Of a stretch of 64,000 nucleotides of DNA, positions 42,569 through 53,141 are shown piece after piece. The DNA is taken from NCBI GenBank assembly GCA_026390595.1, contig JAPLFQ010000025.1, positions 1 through 64,000 on the forward strand, read 5' to 3'. This DNA comes from Ignavibacteriales bacterium. Its GTDB lineage: Bacteria; Bacteroidota; Ignavibacteria; UBA10030. Position 1 is the first letter of the stretch. Each line of letters starts with the position of its first letter. Both the position numbers and the translations under genes were made by a program. The notes under the pieces are model-generated. The model made no database searches and was not told the origin of the DNA. It saw only the letters and a list, made by a program, of their open reading frames with translations.

Positions 42569-43276
42569 ATGCAGACTAGTCGCTTTCTGACCCTGGCCTT
42601 CCTAGTCTCTCTTTGTACCTCATCCTGCAAACACGCCGTGGATCCAGATCCAGAGCTGGGCAGGATAGTACTCAATCAGGGCGTGGACGGCGTCGTATTC
42701 AAGGATGATTCAGCTACTGTTGTGCGCAAGCTTGGACGACCGAATAGATGGTGGCGTAACGGCCCAACGAACTTGGTACTGATCTACGATCAGGGACCGC
42801 ATGCCATGCTCTACATGGACATCGATCTTACGGAGACACCTCATGCAGGATTCTACAGAATGGATTTGATGCCACCGTACGAAGGTAAGACCTCCAACGG
42901 AATTGGGCTGGGTTCAACGCGTGAGGAAGCGTGGTCCAAGTTAGGCAAACCAACACTCGCGGAGGAGACTTCGTTCGGTTGGCGTGACACTTACTACTCG
43001 GGTGGAGTATTCACCTATTTCGAATATGAAGGTGGCGTAGTTAGCCATGTTAGAATGGATGGGTGGGGGGTTGGCGGCAGCGCCTCACAAACGGCACCAT
43101 GGATTGTTTACCCCGACAGAACGGCCCGATCAAAATCATCGGGACAATTCGGGGTAATCAACTCGGGGCAAGTGATCCCGACAAATGACATCGATATGAA
43201 TTTGGGAAAAACATCAGGCGCCATTGCGCGTGCAATCGTAAACCCCGCCAACGGGACTCAGGACGTCGATATATGA
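42569..43276 (+). CDS. Putative lipoprotein of unknown function
   Basis: 235 residues. Signal LTLAFLVSLCTSSC with a lipobox Cys. A beta-rich body contains SATVVRKLGRPNRWWRNGPT and GIGLGSTREEAWSKLGKPT, two similar segments that look like SmpA/BamE-type repeats (a short helix with a K/R-LG-KP motif). Its last four bases (ATGA) overlap the start of the next gene, so the two are co-translated. Confidence 0.65.
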   Translation: MQTSRFLTLAFLVSLCTSSCKHAVDPDPELGRIVLNQGVDGVVFKDDSATVVRKLGRPNRWWRNGPTNLVLIYDQGPHAMLYMDIDLTETPHAGFYRMDLMPPYEGKTSNGIGLGSTREEAWSKLGKPTLAEETSFGWRDTYYSGGVFTYFEYEGGVVSHVRMDGWGVGGSASQTAPWIVYPDRTARSKSSGQFGVINSGQVIPTNDIDMNLGKTSGAIARAIVNPANGTQDVDI

Positions 43277-46200
43277 TTCTCTCCTCACCCAAAATGTTCC
43301 GACGCCTTTCACGGATCTGCCGATACCGGTGGATTGGTGTTCTCCTTTTGCTCTGCGTGTTTTCTGCGCTGATCACAGTTTCCGGTCAGACTCAAAGCAA
43401 TGCTCCACAGATGCCGCATCAACGACATGGAAGAATCCCGGCGTCGAAATCTCCTGCCGAGGAACTTCTCTCTTCAGATGTTAATCCGGCAAGTGTTCGC
43501 CCGCATATCACCCGGCAAAACAGGATCGCATTGGCTCACACTACGTCTGATAGCGCGCACATTGATTGGTTCCGGCAGTACGGCTCCCAGGACTGCCCGA
43601 GCACCGACAATGCGACTGCCATTGCAGTTGACCGATTCGGAAATGTATTTGTCACCGGATCGAGCAGCTCGATATCCAATGGTTCGGATTACTCAACCAT
43701 CAAGTATAGTCCGGCTGGGACCCGACTCTGGGTCGCGCGGTACGATGGTGGGCGTGACGACGCCGCTTACGCCCTTGGCGCCGATTCTACCGGGAATGTA
43801 TACGTGACGGGAACGAGCCGTTCAACGACCGGCGAATACGATTACGTCACGGTGAAGTATTCAACCGATGGAAATCAGGAATGGGCAGTTCGTACGAAGG
43901 TCTCATTATCGGATCCATATCGCCCGCCTGCGTTGGAAGTGCTCGGGAGCGGGGGGGTCTATTTGGCAGCTGCACAAGACATGCCAAACGAGGGCCTCTC
44001 GAACGCACTGATTGCGAGATATTCCCCGGGTGGAACCCTGGTGTGGTCCGATCAGTATGCCTGGCCGGGAACCAACTCCAATCGCGGGATGAACCTGTGT
44101 CTGGACAACGCAGGAAATGTGTGTGTTGCTGGGATGACGGGTGATGCCACAACCAATACTGATTACCTCGTGCTGAAGTACACCGCAACCGGGACGCGCA
44201 TATGGGAACGACGCTACGACGGGCCGCGTCATGAAGACGACAGGGTCGCGTCAATTGCAGCCGATGCTTCGGGGAATATCTTCGTGACGGGCTCGAGCCA
44301 GTTGGGAGGGACTGATCCGAACTGGTCTGATTTCTCAACTCTCAAATACAGCCCGGGCGGAACATTATTGTGGGCGAAGCAGTATAACGGCCCCGCCAAC
44401 TCCGGGGACATGGCATACGGAATTGCGGTGGACGACGCGGGGAATGCCTGCGTTGTCGGCAGAAGCGATGGACAAAACGGTCGCGGCGATTTCGTGGCAC
44501 TGAAATACGATGCATCGGGGACCATGGTTTGGCTTGACCGGTACAACGGTGCAGTGAATGACTACGACGAGGCTGATGCAGTGACCCTCGATTCTTCGGG
44601 CAATCTGTACGTCACCGGTATGAGCCGCTCGTATGGAACCCGTTACGTGAGTGATGACTATTTCACAATCAAGTACTCGCCTTCCGGAACAAGATTGTGG
44701 ACTGCCCGCTATGACGGAACCGGCAGTGAATATGATGATGCGACAGCCATCACCGTTGATCGCTCCGGCAATGTGTACGTTACCGGAACGAGTGAGGCTC
44801 CGGGTGGGAATGAAGACTACGCGACTCTCAAATACACTTCCGCCGGAACACAAGAATGGGTTGCACGCTACGATGGACCTCGCACCAGCTTCGAACGTCC
44901 AAGGGCATTCACAGTGGATGCTGCCGGCAACATGTACATCACCGGGAGCTCGGGTTCGGCGGAAGCCGCCGACTACCTGACTGTGAAATTCAATTCAGAA
45001 GGAAGCGTGCAATGGTCTGCCCGCTACAACGGGCCCGGAGATTGGTACGATGGGCCATCGGCGATTAAAGTCGATCCGGCGGGAAATGTCTACGTTACCG
45101 GAGAAAGCGATGGCGCCAACTCGGACCGGGACTTCGCCACAATAAAATATGACGCAAGCGGAGCGCAGCAATGGGTTGCGCGGTATGATGGCGGGAGACA
45201 TGGAAGCGACTGGGCGACATCCCTCGACGTGGACGTTTCTGGAAATGTGTTTGTGGCCGGGCTTTCCGCCCAACCCGATGGGGGGATGGCTCTGCTAACG
45301 ATCAAATATGATGCTCAGGGCAGAGAACTCTGGGCGATTCGAGGTCCTTCTAATGCCTCCAATGTCGCCGACCTTTCCATCGATGCCTCTGGCAAGATCT
45401 ATATCATCTCATCGACCACAATGTCGTCCGCCGGAAGGGACTTCCTGGTCGTCAAGTACGATCCAGATGGAACACTTCTGTGGGCGAATTCGTTTGATTG
45501 GGGATCCCAAGCATCCGATGCGGCCAATTTTATGGAACTCGACATCCTGGGAAACTGCTACATCGTAGGGACAAGCAGAACCTCCACTACCATGTCCGAT
45601 GTCGTGACGGCAAAAATAGATCAAGAAGGGCACTTGCTGTGGAGTGCGCGATACGATGGACCATCGACTTCGCCGGGAATTCCATATTCTGACTGGCCCC
45701 GCGGACTCGCCGTGGACAACATGCAAAACGTCTACGTCGCAGTCAGCCCGTTCACCCTCCTCAAGTATGATTTCAGAGGAAGGTTGGTATGGGAAAGGCG
45801 TTACCCTACATCCGATCCATACGATGGAGTCTCTGCCCTTGCGCTCGACGTCGCCGGGAACATCTATATCACCGGAAGCGTCCCGGCGTTCGGGGGCAAC
45901 ACTCCACTGCTCATCAAGTATGCTCCCGATGGAACTCTGCTATGGGCTCTTGAGCTCGAAGCTGTCGCCCCCTTTGGAGTAGCGCTGACTCCGTCAGGTG
46001 GTATCTATCTCGCCGGACAGATTGGAGGCCCCGGTTGGAACATGTACACGTTGATGAAATGCACTCAAACCATGTTCTCATTGAGGATACCTGAAAGCTC
46101 CCTGCTCGCTCAGAACTTTCCAAATCCGGTGTCTGCTTCAGCGAATCACAGCACTGCAATCACATTCCAATTGTCGGAACTCAGCAACGTGAGCCTGAAA

Positions 46201-46392
46201 GTATACGATATACTCGGTAGAGAGATTTCAGAGGTCGTAGGATCGACGCTCTCTCCTGGCAGCTACCTCGCGCAATGGAACGGATCATCGAGACCCAGCG
46301 GAGTCTATTTCTACCGGCTTGTGGTGGAGCCTGTCGGCGGAGCGCCTGCGGATCGCATTATTCAGACGAAAAAACTGATGTTGATTCGATAG
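43273..46392 (+). CDS. Secreted SBBP-repeat beta-propeller with T9SS tail
   Basis: 1039 residues. Signal helix WIGVLLLLCVFSALITVSG. More than a dozen repeats of about 55 residues with the SBBP pattern DxxGNVYVTGxS, TxKYxxxGTxLWxxRYDG. The tail is a divergent type A sorting domain: AQNFPNPVSASANHSTAITF lacks the second NPF, and an insert precedes TKKLMLIR. The ATG at 43273 overlaps the previous stop; ATG 43294 is also possible. The function is likely surface binding or display. Confidence 0.88.
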   Translation: MILSSPKMFRRLSRICRYRWIGVLLLLCVFSALITVSGQTQSNAPQMPHQRHGRIPASKSPAEELLSSDVNPASVRPHITRQNRIALAHTTSDSAHIDWFRQYGSQDCPSTDNATAIAVDRFGNVFVTGSSSSISNGSDYSTIKYSPAGTRLWVARYDGGRDDAAYALGADSTGNVYVTGTSRSTTGEYDYVTVKYSTDGNQEWAVRTKVSLSDPYRPPALEVLGSGGVYLAAAQDMPNEGLSNALIARYSPGGTLVWSDQYAWPGTNSNRGMNLCLDNAGNVCVAGMTGDATTNTDYLVLKYTATGTRIWERRYDGPRHEDDRVASIAADASGNIFVTGSSQLGGTDPNWSDFSTLKYSPGGTLLWAKQYNGPANSGDMAYGIAVDDAGNACVVGRSDGQNGRGDFVALKYDASGTMVWLDRYNGAVNDYDEADAVTLDSSGNLYVTGMSRSYGTRYVSDDYFTIKYSPSGTRLWTARYDGTGSEYDDATAITVDRSGNVYVTGTSEAPGGNEDYATLKYTSAGTQEWVARYDGPRTSFERPRAFTVDAAGNMYITGSSGSAEAADYLTVKFNSEGSVQWSARYNGPGDWYDGPSAIKVDPAGNVYVTGESDGANSDRDFATIKYDASGAQQWVARYDGGRHGSDWATSLDVDVSGNVFVAGLSAQPDGGMALLTIKYDAQGRELWAIRGPSNASNVADLSIDASGKIYIISSTTMSSAGRDFLVVKYDPDGTLLWANSFDWGSQASDAANFMELDILGNCYIVGTSRTSTTMSDVVTAKIDQEGHLLWSARYDGPSTSPGIPYSDWPRGLAVDNMQNVYVAVSPFTLLKYDFRGRLVWERRYPTSDPYDGVSALALDVAGNIYITGSVPAFGGNTPLLIKYAPDGTLLWALELEAVAPFGVALTPSGGIYLAGQIGGPGWNMYTLMKCTQTMFSLRIPESSLLAQNFPNPVSASANHSTAITFQLSELSNVSLKVYDILGREISEVVGSTLSPGSYLAQWNGSSRPSGVYFYRLVVEPVGGAPADRIIQTKKLMLIR

Positions 46393-46525
46393 ACTGCAGC
46401 GCTATCGTTCCGACGGAATGGATCCCGACCAGGAGTTCGGGCCAGGTCTGGGTAAAAGAACGTGCCTATCGTGGTGCACGGTAGTTTCTTCCAAGGCAAC
46501 AACATATAACCGAACTCGAGGAACG

Positions 46526-47458
46526 ATGTACAAGACAATCGGCATTCTCTGTTCAATCCTGCTCCTCTGCAGCTGTTCGATGGATGTCACCCGGCCACCG
46601 AGCGAATCCAAACGGACATTTGCCTACACCGATCAGATTCAGATCAGCTATGAGGTCCACGGCAGAGGGAACTCCACAATTGTGTTTCTCCACGGGTTTG
46701 GCGCATCTGTCGAAACCTGGCGTGACATCCAATCCCGACTGGCCCGGGACAATACATTGTACTTCCTGGACCTGAAAGGATTTGGCCTGTCTTCAAAGCC
46801 TGATGATGGCAAGTACTCCATTGATGACGAGGCTGAGATCGTTCTTGCTTTCCTAAAGTCGCAGAACCTTCACGATGTCACTCTTGTGGGCCATTCCTAC
46901 GGCGGGGCGGTTTGTTTGTTCACGTACTTCAAGGACCGGTCCAGCCATGATGGAGGATCTATCACGCGGCTGGCCTTGATAGATGCCGCTGCGTACGTGC
47001 AGAGTTTTCCGTCTTTCATCGGCATTCTCAGGATACCGGTCATAAACTGGATTGTCATGAATCTTGTGCCGGCTCAGTCGAGGGCGAGCTATGTCCTGCA
47101 TCGTCTCTTTCATGATGACGCCAGACTGTCAGACGAGAAGATCTCAAGACATGCCGCATTCCTCAATCAACCCGGGAGTTTCAACTCCTTTGTTGAGTGC
47201 GCAAAGCAGCTGGTTCCGGCAAACCCGGATTCAATTTCTGCTTTGATCAAGACAATCGAAGTGCCAACTTTGATCTTGTGGGGCGCGGACGATCCGGCAA
47301 TTCCTGTCGAGCAGGCCCGCCGGTTGCATCAGGATATTCGCAGTTCAAGGTTGGTAGTTATTTCTCAATGCGGACACGTTCCGCACGAGGAAGCCCCAGA
47401 AGAAAGCCTGAAGGCAATTCTCGATTTCCTGGCGGCCCGGAGTGCAGAGGAGAACTAG
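46526..47458 (+). CDS. Alpha/beta hydrolase lipoprotein
   Basis: About 310 residues. Lipobox LLLCSC; oxyanion region IVFLHGFGAS; nucleophile elbow GHSYGG; acid in LWGADDPAIP; His in CGHVPHEE. The full catalytic triad is therefore present. ATG 46526 follows GAGGA. It is held in the envelope and probably hydrolyses small esters or lipids; substrate unknown. Confidence 0.88.
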   Translation: MYKTIGILCSILLLCSCSMDVTRPPSESKRTFAYTDQIQISYEVHGRGNSTIVFLHGFGASVETWRDIQSRLARDNTLYFLDLKGFGLSSKPDDGKYSIDDEAEIVLAFLKSQNLHDVTLVGHSYGGAVCLFTYFKDRSSHDGGSITRLALIDAAAYVQSFPSFIGILRIPVINWIVMNLVPAQSRASYVLHRLFHDDARLSDEKISRHAAFLNQPGSFNSFVECAKQLVPANPDSISALIKTIEVPTLILWGADDPAIPVEQARRLHQDIRSSRLVVISQCGHVPHEEAPEESLKAILDFLAARSAEEN

Positions 47459-47492
47459 TGTTGTGTCTCTGAAGTTGTTTGAAAAAGGGCCG

Positions 47493-48353
47493 TCATCTAT
47501 TTGGACTGACCACAATGTCTCCCGGAAGATCCCGGTTCACGTTCTGCTGAACGTCAAATGTGAAAACCTTCTCCGGGTGGGTCAATCGCACGATCTTCAC
47601 GCTCTTCACTTTGGTGAGTGGACACATCGCCACGTCGCCATACCCGTTGGTACTCTTCTGGCTCGACCAGAAGACCATTCCGAGCTGATTGTCCTTCTTG
47701 AACCAGCCAAGAAAAACCACTGAATGACCGAGGCCTGACGTCCATGCGATGTTTGCGAAATCTCCCGGGCGGGCCCGCTCGGGCGTGATCTCCTCGCCCA
47801 TGCCGGAATACTGCACCAACGCATACTGCGTTCCCCAGCCGTCGTCGTTCCACTTTCCCCAGAACTTGATCTCGTCTTCCCGGCGTCCTCCGTCGGGCTC
47901 CTGCATGCGGAGCGATTCGTAGCGGTCATCGGGAATAAGGGACGCGCCGTCGGGGAAGATGAGATTCAATGCCTCGATGAGAACTCCGTAGCTCGAGCCG
48001 CTGCAATAGCTCGTCGTCCGGGGCGGACTCAGCAGCGATTTGCCGAAGAGCTTCAGCTCGTAACCAATCGGAGATTCTGTGGGCTTGGCCTTCATACCCG
48101 TGAAGTAGCCGCCCCCGTCCATTGCGTGCGCCTGGACAATATCGACCGCTTTGAGAACAAGGAGATTATATCCGTCAACGTACTTTCTGAGGATTGCTTC
48201 GTGGTTCGTGTGCTGGTGCAATGAAGGTACATCGGTACTGTCAAGAAACAGCCACGTGCCGTTGTCCGCGGTCGCTCCGCTTTTTGTTTGGCAGAATGAC
48301 AGTGAGAGGAAGAGAATCGGTGCTGCCAGCGACAAAAGGAGTCGGGTTCTCAT
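47493..48353 (-). CDS. Secreted papain-like amidase/peptidase (NlpC/P60- or CHAP-like)
   Basis: 286 residues. Signal LLLSLAAPILFLSLSF. The Cys block TTSYCSGSSYGVLIEAL and the His block RPGDFANIAWTSGLGHSVVF, about 75 residues later, are the pattern of circularly arranged papain-like amidases. These usually cut peptidoglycan peptides or acyl-amide bonds. The exact family is uncertain, since only the Cys and His motifs guide me. Confidence 0.65.
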   Translation of the reverse strand: MRTRLLLSLAAPILFLSLSFCQTKSGATADNGTWLFLDSTDVPSLHQHTNHEAILRKYVDGYNLLVLKAVDIVQAHAMDGGGYFTGMKAKPTESPIGYELKLFGKSLLSPPRTTSYCSGSSYGVLIEALNLIFPDGASLIPDDRYESLRMQEPDGGRREDEIKFWGKWNDDGWGTQYALVQYSGMGEEITPERARPGDFANIAWTSGLGHSVVFLGWFKKDNQLGMVFWSSQKSTNGYGDVAMCPLTKVKSVKIVRLTHPEKVFTFDVQQNVNRDLPGDIVVSPNR

Positions 48354-48421
48354 TTGGGTTCTCGGGATGTTCGTCGGTGATGAAATGTCTGCGTAGTTCG
48401 GTCAATCGTCTTTGAAACAAG

Positions 48422-48539
48422 GGGCTGTCCCAAATGTAGGTCGCAATGCTATTTCGACCACGTTGAGGATCCTGAAATCTCCGAAACTAAAGAAATCTTG
48501 ACTTACTCGAAGAGGTCGAAAGTTCTTTTGGGACAGCTC
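48422..48539. mobile_element. MITE-like element, 118 bp with terminal inverted repeats
   Basis: GGGCTGTCCCAAA at 48422-48434 and TTTTGGGACAGCTC at 48526-48539 are inverted. Inner TTTCGACC and GGTCGAAA are inverted as well. No ORF. GGGCTGTCCCAAA ends are reminiscent of IS ends, so this may be a deletion derivative moved in trans. Target-site duplication not clear. Confidence 0.65.
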
Positions 48540-48592
48540 ATCTCACAAATATCCAATGGAATGGCCACATTGTCAAACGCCCACGTGCATCG

Positions 48593-51553
48593 TCATGGAT
48601 GTGCCCCGATCAGCGTCAGACGAAACGCCCCCTTCACGGAGTCCCCTTTTTTCAACGGGTGATCGTCTGCCGCGTGATGCGGCGCGAAGAATATTTCCCC
48701 TCCGCCGGAATTGAAATCGGCGACGAAAAGGGCGACGCGGTTTCCGTCCAGGAATGACCGGACAGAATGTGTGCCATCCGATTTCAAGCCAACGCCATTG
48801 CCATCGCTGTCGCGTAGCGATGCCTGCACCACGTTCGATTTCGTCGATCGGAAGTCGGCCGTACCAAGGTCCGTCCGGTCGAATCGCCAATCACCGGTCG
48901 GTGCTTCTCTGAACCGGAATTCACCGCCGGTTCGGCGGGCGGATGCAGATCCTTCCGGGCGCCCGATATGATTTTCAGGATACACGGACCACTGTGCGTT
49001 CCGCTTCCATGCAATCTGGTCGAATGTCGTCGGTGCGTAGAAGACCATCCCGTACTGTCGCGGGTTGATGTCTTTCGCACAGGCAAACGCATAGCGAACA
49101 TCAAGCTCGCCGTTGGGGAGGATATGTATCCGATATTCCCCCTCGGCTTCCGCGTACGAACCCTTCACGATCAGCGAAATAGTGTCGAGGTGTTGAGCGA
49201 CGGAGACCGATGTTGTCTTCCAGGCCGTGCATGTCTCGTTCAACGGCTTTGTTTCGAGGCTGAAATTCGGGGCGCACTCGTTGCACCGCTGCTCAAGTAT
49301 CATCAAGGTGGGACCGCCGACGAGGATTGTGCGATTGTCGAATTCCGCACTCGTGAGCGCTCCGGTCGATTTGTCGAAGACCAGCGAGAATCGCTTCCCG
49401 GTAACCGTCATGGTCTGCCCTGCCGTGTCGAGTTTCATCGCGGTTTCATCGTTGCGCGTGACAACGTGAGGCGATGGGAGATCTCCGACCGCGATGGAAT
49501 ATGAATCGATAACGAAACCGCGCGGGCTGGAAACGTCCACAGACAACGTCATTCCCGGTGCGGGTGGAGTGTTCAGGAACACAGGAAGTATGCCGTCATT
49601 GTGCGGCCTGATGTCTGCTGATGCATGCCCCGAATCGGTGCCTATACGCCAGACGATGGATAGCTCGTTGACATTCGTGAAGTCATGACGGTTGCTTACC
49701 TGCAGCAAAAGCGGTTCGCCCGCGGCCGGAACCGGAAGCCGTGTGTTGTTGACGCGGATGGGTGAGTAGGTTTTCTTCACATGCCAATATTCCGGTTTTG
49801 GCCTTCGCCAGCCGTCGATGATTCCCCACGGTCCGTACCCGACTGTCTTTCCGCCCGGGAGGTAGAAGATGTCGTCGATGCCGGCCCAGATGGCGCCGCC
49901 CAGACAGGCGCGCGTGGTGTACATTTTCTCCCACATTCGTGCGAAGCCGATGCCCCAATTGTCCCGGACGCCGGGGTCCGTCAGGACCTCCTGGCGGTTG
50001 TAGGTGTTGAGATGGCAGTACTCGCCAAAGAGAACAGGGCGGTCGAATGCTGAAGCGGTTTCGCTCCCTTTCGGTCCGGGGTAGTGAATGTTCGCAATCG
50101 GCATGCTCGTGCTGCCATAGTTGTTATACTGCCCAACCGCCTGGTCGTGAAACGTCTTGGGGCGCGTTGGATCGAGGCTGTCAGCAAGCCGCTTGGCTTC
50201 GACCCAGTTTGGTCCCCATGCCGATTCGTTGGCGAGAGACCACATCAGGATAGATGGATGGTTGCGATTGAACTCTATAGTTTCCCTGACGGCCTGCAGG
50301 ATCAGCTCCGAAAATCTGTTCGAGTGGGGGTTCTGCTTGCTCCAAGTTTCATTTGCACCGTGGCCGACCCAGCAGAGCGGCGATTCGAGTTCAACGAAGA
50401 GCCCGAGTTCATCGCACTGATCGAGGAATTCCTCGGCCGGCGGATAGTGGGATGTCCGGACGTAATTGATGTTAGCCTCGCGAAAGAGGGCGGCGTCCTG
50501 GCGCCAAAGTTCATTCGTCAGGCTCCGGCCCAGAAGCGGATGCGTCTCGTGCCGGTTGACTCCCCGCAGTTTCACAGGCGAGCCGTTCACGAACACCTGG
50601 CTGCCGACGACTTCAATCTTTCTGATCCCGAACCGCTTCCGGACGACTTCAACGAACCGGTTGTTATGGCTCATCGTCATCGTCAGGAAGTAGAGACGCG
50701 GATGTTCGGGATCCCATTTCTCGGGGTGCTCGATGATCGCGCTGAACTTCTGCCTCGCCAGTCCGCCAGCCCCGATGAGGGGGAGCTTCAGCGTCTTCTG
50801 TTTCAGAAGAAGGTTGTTTCCGCGGCCGTTTTCAACAGCGAAGGATACCTCACCTCCTGAAGCGGAGATCGCCGTTGTGTTGGAGATCGTGAATTCTACT
50901 TCGAGTTGCGCAGTCTCATACCTCCGGTCAAGATCGGTGTTGATGGACAGGGAAGAGCAGTACACGCGCGGCACAGCGAAGAGCGTCACTTTGCGGGAGA
51001 TGCCGCCAAACTGATACGCGGCGTACTGCGTGCCGCTCGCGAGCGTGTCGGCAAGAGATTCGTTCATGACGGACACTGCGAGTGTATTCGATCCATCTGC
51101 TTTGACGAACGGCGTCACGTCGAGTTCGAATGGGGTAAAGCCGCCGAGGTGCGATCCGGCAGGGTGACCGTTCACCCAGACAGTCGCCTCGCTCTGAATG
51201 CCGTCACAGCGAAGTATGATGGTGCGATCCTTCCAACTCCGGGGGACCTCGAATGATCTGATGTACCCCGCCGGTGTTCCCGGAGGCACTGTGAATCCCT
51301 GCATGGTCCAATCGCTTGGGACACGAATAGTTGTCCACCCCTGGAGGCTGATGTCTTTCAACATCCAGAACGCGGAAGGGGGAGACGGATTGAACCGCCA
51401 CGCACCGTTCAGCGAAATCTGTTCAGCTCCCGCTCCCTCGACAATGGAAGGGAGAGGAGTGTAGTGAGCCGGAGTCCGATGGACCGGCTGAGCCATGAGG
51501 CCGGGCGATGCGAGAAGCGCGGTACACAAGACGATCAGTTTGAACAATTTCAT
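48593..51553 (-). CDS. Secreted GH2 beta-galactosidase-like glycoside hydrolase
   Basis: About 986 residues. Signal peptide LFKLIVLCTALLASPGLMAQ; jelly-roll sugar-binding domain (LNGAWRFNP ... VWVNGHPAGSHLGGF); immunoglobulin-like domain; TIM barrel (KLRGVNRHETHPLLGR). Acid/base Glu about 443 is in MWSLANESAWGPN, and the nucleophile Glu about 511 in PVLFGEYCHL. A C-terminal Bgal small-chain-like domain (about 730-985) makes it a large LacZ-type GH2. The leader shows periplasmic or surface location, so it likely works on imported or surface oligosaccharides. Start ATG 51551-51553; the longer frame has no signal peptide. Confidence 0.9.
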   Translation of the reverse strand: MKLFKLIVLCTALLASPGLMAQPVHRTPAHYTPLPSIVEGAGAEQISLNGAWRFNPSPPSAFWMLKDISLQGWTTIRVPSDWTMQGFTVPPGTPAGYIRSFEVPRSWKDRTIILRCDGIQSEATVWVNGHPAGSHLGGFTPFELDVTPFVKADGSNTLAVSVMNESLADTLASGTQYAAYQFGGISRKVTLFAVPRVYCSSLSINTDLDRRYETAQLEVEFTISNTTAISASGGEVSFAVENGRGNNLLLKQKTLKLPLIGAGGLARQKFSAIIEHPEKWDPEHPRLYFLTMTMSHNNRFVEVVRKRFGIRKIEVVGSQVFVNGSPVKLRGVNRHETHPLLGRSLTNELWRQDAALFREANINYVRTSHYPPAEEFLDQCDELGLFVELESPLCWVGHGANETWSKQNPHSNRFSELILQAVRETIEFNRNHPSILMWSLANESAWGPNWVEAKRLADSLDPTRPKTFHDQAVGQYNNYGSTSMPIANIHYPGPKGSETASAFDRPVLFGEYCHLNTYNRQEVLTDPGVRDNWGIGFARMWEKMYTTRACLGGAIWAGIDDIFYLPGGKTVGYGPWGIIDGWRRPKPEYWHVKKTYSPIRVNNTRLPVPAAGEPLLLQVSNRHDFTNVNELSIVWRIGTDSGHASADIRPHNDGILPVFLNTPPAPGMTLSVDVSSPRGFVIDSYSIAVGDLPSPHVVTRNDETAMKLDTAGQTMTVTGKRFSLVFDKSTGALTSAEFDNRTILVGGPTLMILEQRCNECAPNFSLETKPLNETCTAWKTTSVSVAQHLDTISLIVKGSYAEAEGEYRIHILPNGELDVRYAFACAKDINPRQYGMVFYAPTTFDQIAWKRNAQWSVYPENHIGRPEGSASARRTGGEFRFREAPTGDWRFDRTDLGTADFRSTKSNVVQASLRDSDGNGVGLKSDGTHSVRSFLDGNRVALFVADFNSGGGEIFFAPHHAADDHPLKKGDSVKGAFRLTLIGAHP

Positions 51554-51741
51554 TCCGGATTGTCCTTCTGACGGGGTATCGATTGTGTGCAATGTAAGCG
51601 GAACTGGGCTTGGGAACAAGCGCCGCGCCGCAGGTGGCGAATTATTGCCGGAAAACGAGGAGACGGTTGAACCACTGGGACTTTGGTGGTATCTTAAACA
51701 ATGCCGTTCAATTCTGCTCTTATCCACTTTGTCCATCTCCT

Positions 51742-53106
51742 ATGACCTCGAACGTTGACGCGCTGGAACGGGATACCATAGGCAGTCTCATTGCCGGCTA
51801 CTCCATCCCCTCTATTGTCGGCATGCTGGTGTTGGCCTCCTACAATATCGTTGACCGGATATTCGTTGGCAGGGGAGTTGGGACTGACGCCATCTCCGCG
51901 ATCGCGATCACTTTTCCCATCACCATCGTGATCATGGGGTTTGGCCAACTCATCGGCATGGGTGCGATGGCAGTCGTCTCGATCAGTCTGGGACAGAAGA
52001 AAAGAGACGAAGCAGAGAGGGTTCTGGAGAATGCCTTCCTCCTTGTTATTCTCATCAGCCTGACCCTCTCGACACTGATCTATCTGGCTATGGGTCCACT
52101 TCTCTCGTTGTTGGGCGGAGTGGGCGAGGTGCACGATCTCGCACTTCTGTACCTGAGCGTCCTGATCTTCGGCATTCCCTTCCAATTCGTCTCCTTTTCG
52201 ATGAACGGAATCATCAGGGCCGAAGGAAGTCCGAGGATGGCGTTGGTCACGATCCTTATCAGCGGGTTTCTCAACATTATCCTCAACCCCATTTTCATTT
52301 TCCTGCTCCATATGGGGATCCGCGGATCGGCTCTCGCCACAGTCCTGTCACAGATCATCGGAGCGGTTTGGGTGCTCGTGTACTTCAGCGGAACAAGGAG
52401 TTATTTGAAGCTCAGAAGACTCTCGTTTGACCGGAGTATCGTCTGGCGAATTCTGGCGATCGGGATTTCGCCTCTTATCATGCAGGTGGCAGGAAGCTTC
52501 ATCACGTTCATCTTCAACAAAACGCTCTTCTCCTTCGGCGGCAATCTTGCGATCGCGGTCATGGGCATTGGGACGAGCTTCATGATGCTGATCGGGATGC
52601 CTCTCTATGGCCTCAACCAGGGGCTTCAACCCATCATCGGGTACAACTATGGTGCCAGACACTTCACGCGCGTTCGTGAAGCGCTTCGGAAAGGGATCAT
52701 CATCGCGACCTCGGTATGCCTGTTTGGGTTCGTCGTGACGATGCTCTTCAGCACTGAGATCATGAGTGTTTTCAACTCGGACGACGCGGAACTGATTCGC
52801 ATGGGGGCGCGGGCGCTGAAGATCTTCCTCTTCATGCTCCCGCTCGCCGGATTCCAGATCGTCAGTTGGGCCTATTTTCAGGCGGTGGGGAGACCGAAAC
52901 AATCGTTGATCCTGACGACGACGAAGCAGGTACTGTTTGTTATTCCTCTCGTTCTCATCCTCCCGCACTTCCTGGGACTCGATGGCGTATGGGTGGCGGT
53001 GCCCATCGCCGATTTCCTTGCGGCGTGCCTCGCAGCGACCATGCTCTTTCTTGAAGCGCGGCGACTGAGAGATCTCGAGAAAAATCTGATCGTTGAAAGC
53101 ATCTAA
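51742..53106 (+). CDS. MATE family efflux transporter
   Basis: About 454 residues with twelve predicted TM helices. Family motifs: IPSIVGMLVLASYNIVDRIF, GFGQLIGMGAMAVVSISLGQ and GLNQGLQPIIGYNYGA. It exports drugs or cationic metabolites by Na+ or H+ antiport. ATG 51742 (MTSNVDALERD) fits the usual short N-terminus; no ribosome site is evident. Divergent from the GH2 gene with a 188-bp shared control region. Confidence 0.9.
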   Translation: MTSNVDALERDTIGSLIAGYSIPSIVGMLVLASYNIVDRIFVGRGVGTDAISAIAITFPITIVIMGFGQLIGMGAMAVVSISLGQKKRDEAERVLENAFLLVILISLTLSTLIYLAMGPLLSLLGGVGEVHDLALLYLSVLIFGIPFQFVSFSMNGIIRAEGSPRMALVTILISGFLNIILNPIFIFLLHMGIRGSALATVLSQIIGAVWVLVYFSGTRSYLKLRRLSFDRSIVWRILAIGISPLIMQVAGSFITFIFNKTLFSFGGNLAIAVMGIGTSFMMLIGMPLYGLNQGLQPIIGYNYGARHFTRVREALRKGIIIATSVCLFGFVVTMLFSTEIMSVFNSDDAELIRMGARALKIFLFMLPLAGFQIVSWAYFQAVGRPKQSLILTTTKQVLFVIPLVLILPHFLGLDGVWVAVPIADFLAACLAATMLFLEARRLRDLEKNLIVESI

Positions 53107-53141
53107 CGGTTTGCTTAGAATCCAGATGAAGGAAGAAAGAT

